From Collinsella sp. zg1085 (GTDB lineage Bacteria; Actinomycetota; Coriobacteriia; Coriobacteriales; Coriobacteriaceae): a stretch of 64,000 bases of DNA. Below the pieces are notes generated by a model. The model had not been told where the DNA came from and ran no database searches. It saw only the letters and a program-made list of their open reading frames with translations. A program made the translations under genes and the position numbers. This document shows positions 8,599 to 17,609 of the stretch, piece after piece. The stretch is taken from assembly GCF_018889955.1 (NCBI RefSeq), contig NZ_CP076545.1, positions 1,116,001 to 1,180,000 on the forward strand. The letters run 5' to 3'. The first letter of the stretch is position 1. The number at the start of each line of letters is the position of its first letter.

Positions 8599-8623
8599 GA
8601 GACAGTTTTGGACAAAATGTCTC
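8599..8623. promoter_or_regulatory. Probable TetR operator of module 1
   Basis: GAGACA-G-TTTTG-GA-CAAAA-TGTCTC is a near-perfect 25-bp palindrome with one unpaired base. Size and symmetry fit a TetR-family operator, and the tetR gene lies immediately upstream (8737-9354). The rest of 8387-8736 is AT-rich with no gene. Confidence 0.65.
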
Positions 8624-8736
8624 AGTGTGAGGTGTTATATATTAAAAACATGTTAACCAAGGCAACTGTGCGATTAGCCACGATATTAGGCGCGATGAGT
8701 GCTGGTTGCTAGTTACAATTCCTTGCGTGAGCTGCC

Positions 8737-9354
8737 CTATTCCAGCTCAAACTCAGGTGCGCATGGCAGCTTATTTCCGCCTTCGGTATTCACAAAAAAG
8801 TAGGCATAATACATACGACACAACATGGCCGCCGCGGTTTTGGGGGATATGTCTGAGCGCTCAGAGAGCCAATACTTTACAAAACTATGGTGTCCACCAA
8901 CCATAAATACCAAATACAGGTCCTGATACTCCTGAATACCTGGTATGGTTTTCACTCGCTCGCGCAAATAGTCATACATAAACAAGGTGGCTTTATGCAA
9001 AAACTGAGGGTCGCCGTGCGGGCCAGTAAGCAATAGCACCTCATCCCGATATTCAAAGAGGGTTTCCATGCGCTGTATCATCGAAAACGTAGGCTCAAGC
9101 TGCGCTTGTGTAAAGCGCACCTTAAGGGCAACTTCATTTATATCTGCTAACAACTCAAGCAGCTGGTCTTCAAATACCTTAACCGCCGCATCAACAGAAT
9201 TAAAATGGCGATAAAAGGTAGAACGCGCAATACCCGCATAATGAGCAACATCATCAACCGTGATATGTGGAATATCCTTTGTCTGCATGACATGAAAGAT
9301 GCCTTTCATGATGCTTGTTTTTGTATCATCTTCGCGCGATATTTCTAAAGACAT
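8737..9354 (-). CDS. TetR-family transcriptional regulator
   Basis: Regulator of 205 residues. The N-terminal helix-turn-helix is clear at about 31-51 (ITVDDVAHYAGIARSTFYRHF is the recognition region), and the C-terminal part should be the ligand-binding dimer domain. The start has an AAGGAA site. It is co-directional with module 1 and directly upstream of it, so it probably represses that operon, and possibly itself, in response to a substrate or thioester. The ligand is unknown. Confidence 0.88.
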   Translation of the reverse strand: MSLEISREDDTKTSIMKGIFHVMQTKDIPHITVDDVAHYAGIARSTFYRHFNSVDAAVKVFEDQLLELLADINEVALKVRFTQAQLEPTFSMIQRMETLFEYRDEVLLLTGPHGDPQFLHKATLFMYDYLRERVKTIPGIQEYQDLYLVFMVGGHHSFVKYWLSERSDISPKTAAAMLCRMYYAYFFVNTEGGNKLPCAPEFELE

Positions 9355-9571
9355 AGCGTTCCTTCACCCAGCAACTCAGCATGCTCATTATATCAAGTTA
9401 TGTTTTTGGTGCTTGTTGTATAAGGTTCCATGAATTGCGAACAACGTGCATAGCCAGTATTTCAACACCGGTAGCAGCAATTATATGTTTCATTGGCAAA
9501 ACATACAGATAAACAATTAACCAATAATATAAAAAGTCATCCAATGTGCATCAAATGACTTGAGTAGGTGG

Positions 9572-9645
9572 TAGCCCGTACCGGATTCGAACCGGTGATC
9601 TCCGCCTTGAGAGGGCGGCGTCCTGAACCGCTAGACGAACGGGCC
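9572..9645 (-). tRNA. tRNA-Glu (CTC), copy 1
   Basis: Cloverleaf on the minus strand with acceptor GGCCCGT / ACGGGCT, anticodon stem CCGCC / GGCGG with loop CTCTCAA (anticodon CTC), and TTCGAAT in the T loop. The 3' CCA is encoded (9569-9571). Confidence 0.95.
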
Positions 9646-9683
9646 ATATGTTGAGGGCACAGCGCACCCTGAGAAAGCAGTGG

Positions 9684-9757
9684 TAGCCCGTACCGGATTC
9701 GAACCGGTGATCTCCGCCTTGAGAGGGCGGCGTCCTGAACCGCTAGACGAACGGGCC
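9684..9757 (-). tRNA. tRNA-Glu (CTC), copy 2
   Basis: Identical in sequence to the copy at 9572-9645, including the encoded CCA (9681-9683). The two are 38 bp apart and probably co-transcribed. Confidence 0.95.
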
Positions 9758-9783
9758 ACATACTAAGGAGAGGCAGACATTGG

Positions 9784-9854
9784 CTGGGATGGAGGGAGTC
9801 GAACCCCCATTGACGGAACCAGAATCCGCTGTCCTGCCATTAGACGACATCCCA
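9784..9854 (-). tRNA. tRNA-Gln (CTG)
   Basis: Minus-strand cloverleaf with acceptor TGGGATG / CATCCCA, anticodon loop TTCTGGT (anticodon CTG), T loop TTCGACT, and encoded CCA at 9781-9783. It would be read first, followed by the two Glu copies. Confidence 0.93.
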
Positions 9855-10077
9855 ATTGATGTGTCCGCGCTCCTCAGCGCAAGCATGTATATTACGGGAC
9901 AGTTTGTTTTGGCGCAAGTCCTAATTTATGCGAATTGCCATGAATCTCACAGTTTTACCTTCATATTCGGCTAGCTGCTGTAGAAGTACCTGCGCTTGAT
10001 GTGGTTGCGCGTGTAGACTCGTGCATCGTCAACGTGGTACGCATGGAAAGCTCATACCCCATCACAGCGGCAAAGCC

Positions 10078-11472
10078 CTATATCAAAGCCTCTTGACGCA
10101 GTGCCCCAAGCAAACTCGCGCGCTCATTGGGCACAGCATCTACCATATGCAGCTCAAGTGCACGATTGAGCGCATGCCCAAGCTGTGGACCTGGCTCCAT
10201 ATCTGCCTCCAGCAAATCCCTACCCGATAGCTCAAGCGTTGCTAAGCTATACGCCTCCCCTGCCTCCAGCAGCTCATGGGTATATATGCGCATATGCTCT
10301 ATCTCCTGCACGTAGTTATGATATGCCGGAGCTTTTCCCAGCGCGTCGGCACATTTAATATCAAAGAGCTCGTCCATAAGCTGTGGTGCGTCCAGATGCA
10401 TGTCAGCAAAGCGCTTAAGCATGCCCAACAAGCTAGCACGCGCACATTGCAAAGGAATATCGTGATAGCGCACAAGCGCCTGAGTGTTGCGAATAAGCTG
10501 CTCAGGCAGACACAAGCGGCGCATAATCCTTGTGGCGGTAATTGCCCCTGCCTCAGGGTGACCATAAAAATGTCCTTGACCCTGCTCATCAAGACTAAAG
10601 CATGTTGGCTTTTCAATATCATGAAGAAGAGCTGCCCAGAGCAGAGACAATGAGGCACGAGGCATCTCAGACGTGACTGCAAGCACTCGGGCAGTATGCT
10701 CATAGACATCGGCATCATGATAGCGGCTCTGCTGGTCAAAGCCCATAAGTGGTGCAAGTTCCGGAATTGCGGCACACCAAACCTCAGGGTAGCTCAAAAG
10801 CGTAACAGATGCACGGCGCGTATCTAAAATGCCAGTCAGTTCATGCCCCACCCGCTCGCGCGCAATACGGTCAAGCAGAGGTGCCGTAACTTTAAGCGCA
10901 TCTGCAGTTTGAGTCTCTATGGCAAAGTTTAAGCGTGCCGCAAACCGAAGCGCTCTCAAGATTCGCAGCGCATCTTCCTCAAAGCGCTTTTGTGGCTTGC
11001 CAACCGCACGTATAAGCCCTGTATTCAAATCGTGCATGCCGCCATATACATCGAGTATCCCGCGCTGTGGATGCCACGCCATAGCATTTACCGTAAAGTC
11101 ACGTCGCGCAAGGTCGTCCTGTATAGTGCGTGCAAAGCTTACCGTCTCGGGGTGACGACCATCAGTATAAAAACCATCAAGGCGATACGTTGTAATCTCA
11201 AAGCGCTCTCCTGCCGCACAAGCAGTAATACCGCCAAAGGCAATACCAGTCTCAAGAACCGTCATACCGGCTTCAACAAGTGCCGCCTTATTTTCTTGCC
11301 AGGTTCCTGACGAGCATATATCAATATCGTGTGAAGGGACTCCGCGCAAAGCATCGCGCACCCAGCCACCCACCAACCAAGCCTCAAGGCCAGTTGCCTC
11401 AAGCGCTACGAGTACGGCGAGTGCCGCAGGAGAGGGTTTTGTATTGTTGAGATGCGCACTATCGTAATTCAT
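10078..11472 (-). CDS. cca: CCA tRNA nucleotidyltransferase
   Basis: Adds or repairs the 3' CCA of tRNAs; 464 residues. The nucleotidyltransferase head shows LVGGWVRD (33-40) and the metal-binding DID (49-51). A central tRNA-binding region follows. An HD domain (AALLHDIEKP, roughly 270-280) marks the CCA-adding type with phosphohydrolase-like tail. The start follows a short GGAG. It lies next to three tRNA genes that already encode CCA, so a repair role is likely for those at least. Confidence 0.9.
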   Translation of the reverse strand: MNYDSAHLNNTKPSPAALAVLVALEATGLEAWLVGGWVRDALRGVPSHDIDICSSGTWQENKAALVEAGMTVLETGIAFGGITACAAGERFEITTYRLDGFYTDGRHPETVSFARTIQDDLARRDFTVNAMAWHPQRGILDVYGGMHDLNTGLIRAVGKPQKRFEEDALRILRALRFAARLNFAIETQTADALKVTAPLLDRIARERVGHELTGILDTRRASVTLLSYPEVWCAAIPELAPLMGFDQQSRYHDADVYEHTARVLAVTSEMPRASLSLLWAALLHDIEKPTCFSLDEQGQGHFYGHPEAGAITATRIMRRLCLPEQLIRNTQALVRYHDIPLQCARASLLGMLKRFADMHLDAPQLMDELFDIKCADALGKAPAYHNYVQEIEHMRIYTHELLEAGEAYSLATLELSGRDLLEADMEPGPQLGHALNRALELHMVDAVPNERASLLGALRQEALI

Positions 11473-11512
11473 AAGCTCCAGTATACGCGCCTGAGCGCAA
11501 AAGGTAATCGAA

Positions 11513-11540
11513 AAGCCCTTGCCTTACGTGACAAGGGCTT
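11513..11540 (-). terminator. Terminator behind pepC
   Basis: AAGCCCTTG (11513-11521) and CAAGGGCTT (11532-11540) pair perfectly. On the minus strand the stem is followed by TTTTC. Confidence 0.8.
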
Positions 11541-11620
11541 AGCACTTCTAATATTTACTGTACGCATGGCAGACTATACGCCGCACACGCAGGTAGTACA
11601 CCCGTTGTAAACAAAAACCC

Positions 11621-12967
11621 TTACGCCAGCGCACCCATGGGATCCCAAGGAGCAAGCTCGATTGGCTCAGACTCATAGGCTTTAAGCTCGTCGGCGGTGA
11701 GGTACTTTTTATCAACAACTACCTGATAAACATACTCATCAAACCAGAGCTCAGAGCCAATGTCATAGCCTTTCTTGCCATGGTCATCACCCCAGCTGTT
11801 CTCAATGCGCCAGAGCACCGGCGCTCCTTCCGCATCAAGATTTACGCCCTGGATTGTCATAGCGTGTGTCATCAGCGACTCGCCATAATCAAGGCGTGCC
11901 GCCTTATCAAGACCTGCCTCAATAGGAAGCTTAAACAGGGTATCCACATCAACACCTGCCGGGTCCAATACGCCATCGTCGCGCAAGAAGCCCTGGTCAA
12001 CATCAGAGCCAAACCAAACCGGCAGACCATCTTTGAGCTGTGCCACTGCAACGCGCTTTAAGGCTTCGATAGGCAAATTAACGTAGCGCACGCCACCATC
12101 TTCAACAAGATTGCCCAAATACTTAACTGTGTAGGAGCGCATGTAGGGCTTATCCTGTGTGGGTGCATTGATGATTGAAATATAGTCGTCGAGGTTCATG
12201 TCAACAAACTCAGAAAAGAACTGCTGCGGCGTATAGGTACCACTCACCTTAAGTTCGTTCTTATCATCGCGAATACGCACGTCAAAGCTTTGCGGAGGCT
12301 CTCCTAAAGAAATAGACAAAAAGCGATACACGCCCTGCAAGAGCTCTGCTTTAAGCTGGCGAAGCTCATCGACGGACTCACCAGCAGCGGCTGCATCGCG
12401 CAACTGCTTAGCGCCTGAGCGCAGGTAGCGCGTGAGATATTTATTGAGGTCTGCGGTATTACAGGAGTTGGCGGTTTCCGGCATAGCCTCTTTGGGCACC
12501 ACACCATACTTTTTTACTAGCGAGCGAAACATATCCCACTGACCACCATCGCACAAGGGGTCAAAGAGCAAAAACGCAAGCTCTCGACCGTTAAGCGGCT
12601 CATTGGCGCTCGAAATAATGTTCTCAAAGAACCAATTAGCGCGCTCGTATTTATCCCAGAAAAGAGGATAGGCCTGAGAAAGCTCAAAGGTCTTAAGACC
12701 AAGCTTTTTCATAATACGAAACCGCATGGTATTAAGACTTGCAAACATCCAGCACCGACCCGAGCGCTGCTGATTGGTTGGCTCGCCTTGTTCGAGCTGA
12801 ATGTCAAAGCTCGTGGTTGCGTGTGCAACTGATGACATAGTGCGTGCCGCCTTGCGAATGCCTGTTGATGTTGTGGCATTTTGCGCAAGCTGAAAGGCGT
12901 GTTCGTCTGCGCAAGCAAGACGGGCAGCTTCGGTTTGTTCAGCAGAAATTGCTGCAGAAACACTCAT
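11621..12967 (-). CDS. pepC: Aminopeptidase C (C1B, bleomycin hydrolase family)
   Basis: Cytoplasmic cysteine aminopeptidase of 448 residues, the normal length for PepC. The active-site Cys72 lies in RSGRCWMFASLN, the His in ESLMTHAMTI and the Asn in IENSWGDDHGKKGY. AAAGGAG precedes the start. The family degrades peptides from the N-terminus, usually as a hexamer. It fits the peptide-using lifestyle suggested by the opp operon and the M20 dipeptidase. Confidence 0.92.
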   Translation of the reverse strand: MSVSAAISAEQTEAARLACADEHAFQLAQNATTSTGIRKAARTMSSVAHATTSFDIQLEQGEPTNQQRSGRCWMFASLNTMRFRIMKKLGLKTFELSQAYPLFWDKYERANWFFENIISSANEPLNGRELAFLLFDPLCDGGQWDMFRSLVKKYGVVPKEAMPETANSCNTADLNKYLTRYLRSGAKQLRDAAAAGESVDELRQLKAELLQGVYRFLSISLGEPPQSFDVRIRDDKNELKVSGTYTPQQFFSEFVDMNLDDYISIINAPTQDKPYMRSYTVKYLGNLVEDGGVRYVNLPIEALKRVAVAQLKDGLPVWFGSDVDQGFLRDDGVLDPAGVDVDTLFKLPIEAGLDKAARLDYGESLMTHAMTIQGVNLDAEGAPVLWRIENSWGDDHGKKGYDIGSELWFDEYVYQVVVDKKYLTADELKAYESEPIELAPWDPMGALA

Positions 12968-13076
12968 GTGTACTCCTTTTGGTTGGAGATGATTACCTGA
13001 GAACCACCATACCCCAGCAGGAGTTAGTCAACACAAACCTATACAGCAGTCGCATAAAAAACAGGCTCCATCAGGC

Positions 13077-13382
13077 TTAAGAGCACATGAGTTGCATCAC
13101 CAGAAGCACGACAAAAAGAACACTCCCGATGACAGAAAGAATAAGTTGCCACCGTCGTACACTTTGTGACATTGGCGTGCCTTTTGCGGTATAACCGTAA
13201 AAGCCCAGAACAATGCCCAGCAAACATAAAAGCAAAAAACAAAGGTCACGCGCCAACTCACCATATTTCCAACCCAGCAGTTGCGACACAAATGAAAGCA
13301 ACAAAAGCGCCCCTGAGATTCTATACATAATCCACCAGCGCTGAGCAGCCACTTGCGTATGAGTGCGTGATGCTAAAGACAT
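13077..13382 (-). CDS. Small membrane protein, unknown (paralogue of next gene)
   Basis: 101 residues with about four hydrophobic segments and a basic start. It shares a pattern with the 106-residue protein at 13398-13718: an Arg/Trp/Tyr-rich start, a central LC-rich helix, then GYTxxGTxMSQ-like residues and a final hydrophobic helix. No family is recognised. It is in a three-gene cassette on the minus strand. Confidence 0.6.
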   Translation of the reverse strand: MSLASRTHTQVAAQRWWIMYRISGALLLLSFVSQLLGWKYGELARDLCFLLLCLLGIVLGFYGYTAKGTPMSQSVRRWQLILSVIGSVLFVVLLVMQLMCS

Positions 13383-13397
13383 GATAAACCTAGCCTA

Positions 13398-13718
13398 TCA
13401 TCTAAATAATTGTTGCAGAAAAGGCGGCAAAGCAATTAACAACACAATGAGTAGTACTGGGTAACTTAAAAGAAAAATCTTGTAAGTCTGCGTCATTGTG
13501 TTGCCATTTCTTGTATATCCAATTCGACACAATACAATGCCTGATACTTCTAACAAAATAGCACAGACTATAGATAATGTACGTCCAAATTCCCCTTCTA
13601 AAAAAATGGGGAGCGGGTATAAACATAGTACAATACTTACGAACCTTCTTGCTAACCATATGCGATTAGTTGCTCTCCTCGTTTTATCTGGAATTGATTG
13701 AAAAGTATCCACACTCAT
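13398..13718 (-). CDS. Small membrane protein, unknown
   Basis: 106 residues with about four hydrophobic segments and a GYTRNGNTMTQ segment like that of its downstream neighbour. Its ATG overlaps the stop of the preceding small gene by one base (TAATG), which suggests translational coupling. The DNA is visibly more AT-rich than the flanking pepC. Function unknown. Confidence 0.6.
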   Translation of the reverse strand: MSVDTFQSIPDKTRRATNRIWLARRFVSIVLCLYPLPIFLEGEFGRTLSIVCAILLEVSGIVLCRIGYTRNGNTMTQTYKIFLLSYPVLLIVLLIALPPFLQQLFR

Positions 13719-13903
13719 TAGTATGTTCCAATCCCTGCAACTTCTGTATTTGTTCGATATGGAATATGATTTTTACGGCGGAAATACTTTGTAATTTTCT
13801 TTTTGACCCATACGCCATGGTTTTTCTGATACGGCAAAGCTTTTGAGAAGGCATCTTTCATTTGGCGCTCCCAGCTCTTTCGCGTAAGCTGATTCTTACT
13901 CAT
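13718..13903 (-). CDS. Small basic protein, unknown
   Basis: 61 residues from the ATG at 13903 (a TTG start 15 bases earlier is possible). Strongly basic, with a KKKITKYFRRK stretch and few acidic residues. No signal peptide or membrane segment is visible. It is first in the cassette with two small membrane proteins. I cannot name it; it could be a small secreted or DNA-binding peptide, or a remnant of a larger gene. Confidence 0.45.
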   Translation of the reverse strand: MSKNQLTRKSWERQMKDAFSKALPYQKNHGVWVKKKITKYFRRKNHIPYRTNTEVAGIGTY

Positions 13904-14213
13904 GCATATTCTACGCAAAAGAGTTAACCAACTTATACTATCTATTCAACACATCGGTAAGCGGTAGAAAAACGCCCGCAAACGGTAGTATTTTCAACCT
14001 GTTGCGAGCTTTCAAACTCTTTGCAGCTAATGAAGGTATCCTCACCAATACTAGTCTATATTTGTATACACCACTCACGGCATAAAACTAACCGTCCACC
14101 GAATTATGAAACTAAATAGTTAATTATGTCTAATACAATAGCTCTGAACGTTTCGAACACGGTTTCGTGGAACTTTAAGTCAACAATGACTCGGGGAACA
14201 GATTCGTACTATC

Positions 14214-14954
14214 ATGGCTCAAAAGATTTCTATGTCTAAAATACAACACCCTGTTAATATTTGTTTTGACAGTACCGTATTTGCGGTTCTCAATCTTGCA
14301 AAGCTCGCACATGTATGCACTCATGAGCTCGATGAAATTATTGAGATGCCTGACAATATGACGCTTGGATCACTCGATGACCTGAGCCCTGAGGCACGTT
14401 ATGCTGCATATTTACAATATGCAGACTTTCCAAAACCTGATTTTATCGAGCGCATGCATAACTTTCATCAACGTATTTCCCACATGGCACAAGTTCGCAT
14501 CTGGACAAGTAACCGACTTCACGAACGCGTTGGTATGCTCTATCTAGCAAGTTTACTTGCGCCCAATACAACAGCCACCTATATAAACTATGAACAAAGT
14601 GGATTACGTTCGCCTGAAAACGCTATTGAACCTGAACGATATTTGACGTGTCTCACCCATGAGCAAGTCTTTGACATTACATACGCTTGTGCACAATGGC
14701 AACAGCTTGTTAGAGAGAATGCGTACGTGCGGGTTTTAAACAACAATTGTGTTCGTAGCCTACCAGAGGATGCATTTGACTCTATCATTTATAAAACCCT
14801 TTTAGATGCCGAGCCTCATCAGAGCTTGCCTGAGCTTGCCTATCGCGCAATGCACGCCTCTGCAAAACAGGCAGGAGGTCTTTTAAGTGACGATTTTTTC
14901 CGACATCGGATATTGACACTCAAAGCAGCAGGTAAAGTTGATTTCGATGCTTAA
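14214..14954 (+). CDS. DUF1835/DUF3658-like protein
   Basis: 246 residues. The N-terminal half shows the DUF1835 pattern: ICFDST near the start, a PDNMTLGSLDD segment, then VRIWTSNRLHERVGMLYLASLL. The C-terminal 70 residues resemble the helical DUF3658 (an SIIYKTLLD helix and a terminal FFRHRILTLKAAGKVDF). The molecular role of this family is not established. It is a single gene on the plus strand; 13919-14213 upstream is AT-rich without another gene. Confidence 0.65.
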   Translation: MAQKISMSKIQHPVNICFDSTVFAVLNLAKLAHVCTHELDEIIEMPDNMTLGSLDDLSPEARYAAYLQYADFPKPDFIERMHNFHQRISHMAQVRIWTSNRLHERVGMLYLASLLAPNTTATYINYEQSGLRSPENAIEPERYLTCLTHEQVFDITYACAQWQQLVRENAYVRVLNNNCVRSLPEDAFDSIIYKTLLDAEPHQSLPELAYRAMHASAKQAGGLLSDDFFRHRILTLKAAGKVDFDA

Positions 14955-14999
14955 AAGAACTTATGTTGAGTACTCGTGCAGCTAGAAAAAACAACTACG

Positions 15000-15644
15000 C
15001 TACCCTTGCGAAAACTCAGCAAAAATTGCCGGCATACACTCAAGCTGAACCCGAGATGCAAACATTTCTCGCGCAGTATAAACAAACGCATCTTCTTTTC
15101 CAGCTTGAAATTGCGCCGTCAGAGTCACATTATCAGTAAAGCTGGTATCAGTAATCTGACCCCCTAGCTGCTTAATAATATGCAACACCCTATCATAATC
15201 TGCATAAGCAAGCTGTAGGCGCACCGGCACCAACTCTTTCATTTCAACCAATACATGAGCATCTCGCGCCGCATTAAGCGCCGCTGCTGCCGCTGCACTA
15301 TAAGCACGAACAAGCCCGCCGGGGCCCAAGAGAATGCCTCCAAAATAGCGCACGGTTACACAACATACATCAGCTAAACCCGCACCGCGTAAAACCTCAA
15401 GCGTTGGCATACCGCTTGTACGCTGCGGCTCCCCATCATCGCTCGCACGCTCTGTTCCATCAGATAAAATCCAAGCTGACACATGATGGCGCGCATCATA
15501 ATGCTCAGCACGAAGCGTTGCCAAAAACTCTTGAGCCTCAGATACAGACGAACAGCGTGTAAGGTGGGCACAAAACCGGCTGCGTCGGTCCTCAACAGTC
15601 GCGCGAATTATTTCTTTATCCCGCAGGGTAATATAGCTGTCCAC
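15000..15644 (-). CDS. yigZ: YigZ/IMPACT-family protein
   Basis: UPF0029/IMPACT family, 214 residues, starting at a GTG with AAGGG upstream. The family core is plain: HVSAWILSDG, ASDDGEPQRTSGMP and VTVRYFGGILLGPGGLVRAYS. A C-terminal DUF1949-like domain follows. The exact role in bacteria is unclear; translation-related functions have been proposed. Found next to rnpB on the same strand. Confidence 0.85.
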   Translation of the reverse strand: MDSYITLRDKEIIRATVEDRRSRFCAHLTRCSSVSEAQEFLATLRAEHYDARHHVSAWILSDGTERASDDGEPQRTSGMPTLEVLRGAGLADVCCVTVRYFGGILLGPGGLVRAYSAAAAAALNAARDAHVLVEMKELVPVRLQLAYADYDRVLHIIKQLGGQITDTSFTDNVTLTAQFQAGKEDAFVYTAREMFASRVQLECMPAIFAEFSQG

Positions 15645-15680
15645 ATGTGCCCTTCATCGTAGCTGCTCCATGCTCAAAAA

Positions 15681-16044
15681 AGCGAAGTGAGCCGATAAGC
15701 CGGGTTCTGTCGTGGACGATCATTTATCTTGGGCACCTGTTACCAGGGGTCTCTTCGCACGCTACCCGAGTGCGGATTGGGCCAATCCATAGCACTCCTA
15801 TTTGCGCTTGCTCCGGATGGGGCTTGCCAAGCCGCTGTGTTACCACAACGCTGGTGGTCTCTTACACCACCGTTTCAGCTTTTCCCTTAACGGTTGCCCG
15901 CCAGTGGGAGTCTTCTTTTCTGCGGCGCTTTCCGTCAGATCACTCCGCCCGGTTGTTAACCGGCATCCTGCCCTATGGAGCCCGGACTTTCCTCACCTGC
16001 ATGAGCGATATACCACACAGGCGCGACCGTCTAGCTCACTTCGC
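15681..16044 (-). ncRNA. rnpB: RNase P RNA (class A)
   Basis: On the minus strand the 5' end GCGAAGTGAGC pairs with the 3' GCTCACTTCGC. The diagnostic core GAGGAAAGTCCGGGCTCC lies near the 5' third, followed by the GGCAGGATGCCGG hairpin. The segment GAACCCGGCTTATCGGC closes the 3' part. Length about 364 nt. This is the catalytic RNA that trims tRNA 5' ends. Confidence 0.95.
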
Positions 16045-16132
16045 GCTCGATATTGTACCATCTGTCCACCCCTTTTTAGTGCTGATATGTTAAAGTAGGC
16101 GCTACGTACATGCTTCAGCGAACAGGAGGGAT

Positions 16133-16558
16133 ATGGCCGTGCAACGTCGCAACACGCACCAGCGGCAGCTTGTGCTTAATGCGGTTCTTGCGCGCAATGA
16201 CCACCCCAGCGCTGAAGATATATACCTTGACGTGCGAAACATTGAGGCCACCATAAGTCGCGGAACGGTCTATCGCAATCTTAATTTGCTTGAAGAGTCT
16301 GGTCTTATCTCGTCAGTTCATGTGCCAGGCGGTAATCGTTTTGATTGGCGGCTCGATAATCATGCTCATGCCGTATGCACATCGTGTGGCATGTTGGTTG
16401 ACGCACCTATGAGCTATAGCACGCAGGACGATTGCGCTGCTGAGGCATCAACAGGCTTTCAGATTATGTCGCATACCACCGTATATACGGGGCTCTGTCC
16501 ACGCTGCCAGACAGCGCAGACAGAACTTGACGGCGATTCATCTACTTGCTCAATTTAG
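16133..16558 (+). CDS. Fur-family regulator (PerR-like)
   Basis: 141 residues. The winged helix covers about 1-80 (THQRQLVLNAV; SRGTVYRNLNLLEESG). Metal and structural ligands are visible: a DNHAHAVCTSC segment and a C-terminal CPRC pair, so both Cys-x2-Cys sites for structural zinc are present. An AGGAGGG site sets the start. PerR, Fur and Zur cannot be told apart safely. It stands alone, opposite degV. Confidence 0.85.
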   Translation: MAVQRRNTHQRQLVLNAVLARNDHPSAEDIYLDVRNIEATISRGTVYRNLNLLEESGLISSVHVPGGNRFDWRLDNHAHAVCTSCGMLVDAPMSYSTQDDCAAEASTGFQIMSHTTVYTGLCPRCQTAQTELDGDSSTCSI

Positions 16559-16592
16559 AACGCTTTACACACCTCATACACACCCAGATAGT

Positions 16593-17456
16593 CTAGCCCA
16601 AGGTAAAACAAGCAAGTGCTATAGCTCCAGGCCCTGTATGAGTGCCAATGGTTGCACCAACCTGCACAATAGGCAGCTCTTCGCGGCGAAGCGCCTGCTC
16701 CCAGAGCATTGCAGAGTCGTCAATATATTTTTGCAGCAAATGGTCTGACTGACCGCTATAGCCCAAACAAAGCGGCATAGAAAAATCAACACCACCAGCC
16801 GTGGTAATCTCTCGATTGAGCAAGTTGCGACCATTTTTTGAGCCACGCGCCCGACCAAGCATCACTACTTCACCATCGCGCACGCCAATAACCGGCTTGA
16901 TAGACAAAAGTTCGCCGAGCGCCGCTGCCGCTGCCGGAACGCGACCTCCCCGACGAAGAAATTCAAGCGTATCCAACAAGCCAAGGGTGCAGATACGCCC
17001 GCGTGCTGCTTCAAGCTCGCCCACTAGCTCCGGCGCTGTCATGCCCGCATCACGCAAGCGAAGCGCATATTCCACCAGAATACCCTCGCCTATTGTTGCC
17101 TGCTTACTATCAAGCACATAAATACCGGCTGATGTGCCGCCTGCCTCGTGTGCCGCAATACAAGCACTTTCATGGGTGCCTGACAACTTTGACGAAAGCG
17201 TGATAATAACAATCTCATCAGCTCCTGTTGCACGAGCTTGCTCAATAGCTTGTGAATAAGCAAATGGGTTAACTTGACCCGTTGTTGGTAGATGGTCGCC
17301 CTCAATCAATAGGTCATAGAAGCGCTCAACACTCAAATCAACACCGTCTTGATAAATTGCCGTGCCAAACGCAATGCTCAGGGGCAAAATTGTGAGCTTG
17401 TCATGAGTGCCGGCTGGTATATCAGATGCTGAGTCAGTAATAATATGCATAGTCAT
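16593..17456 (-). CDS. DegV-family fatty-acid-binding protein
   Basis: 287 residues from the third Met codon, which has AAGGGG at 6 nt; an ATG two codons upstream is possible. The family start HIITDSASDIP, the segment TTGQVNPFAY, the LSSKLSGTHESA loop and LLDTLEFLRRGGR are clear. DegV/FakB proteins bind a fatty acid and present it to the FakA kinase to form acyl phosphate. No fakA is nearby, so the use made of it here is not shown. It is convergent with the Fur-family gene. Confidence 0.88.
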   Translation of the reverse strand: MTMHIITDSASDIPAGTHDKLTILPLSIAFGTAIYQDGVDLSVERFYDLLIEGDHLPTTGQVNPFAYSQAIEQARATGADEIVIITLSSKLSGTHESACIAAHEAGGTSAGIYVLDSKQATIGEGILVEYALRLRDAGMTAPELVGELEAARGRICTLGLLDTLEFLRRGGRVPAAAAALGELLSIKPVIGVRDGEVVMLGRARGSKNGRNLLNREITTAGGVDFSMPLCLGYSGQSDHLLQKYIDDSAMLWEQALRREELPIVQVGATIGTHTGPGAIALACFTLG

Positions 17457-17609
17457 GTTCATCCCCTTCTCTCAAAGTTATTGAACACTATATAGTATTT
17501 TGTCCATTATCATATGAACCTCATAGTATAGAAGCCACATCGCTGTAATTGCCAAAGCATCGGTATAATAAAGACTTCACCTACGCAGAGAAAGCCTTGA
17601 CGATACGGT

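Noticed and set aside
9572-9854. tRNA genes as integration sites
   Set aside because: No integrase, direct repeat of a tRNA end or foreign block is found beside them. The duplicate Glu gene is a plain tandem copy.
13718-13903. Bacteriocin precursor
   Set aside because: No leader, double-Gly site, transporter or peptidase is nearby; the basic composition alone is not enough.
16593-17456. DegV protein as part of the acyl-phosphate modules
   Set aside because: FakB-type proteins do work with acyl phosphate, but the gene is 7 kb from either module, on its own, and no fakA is present.
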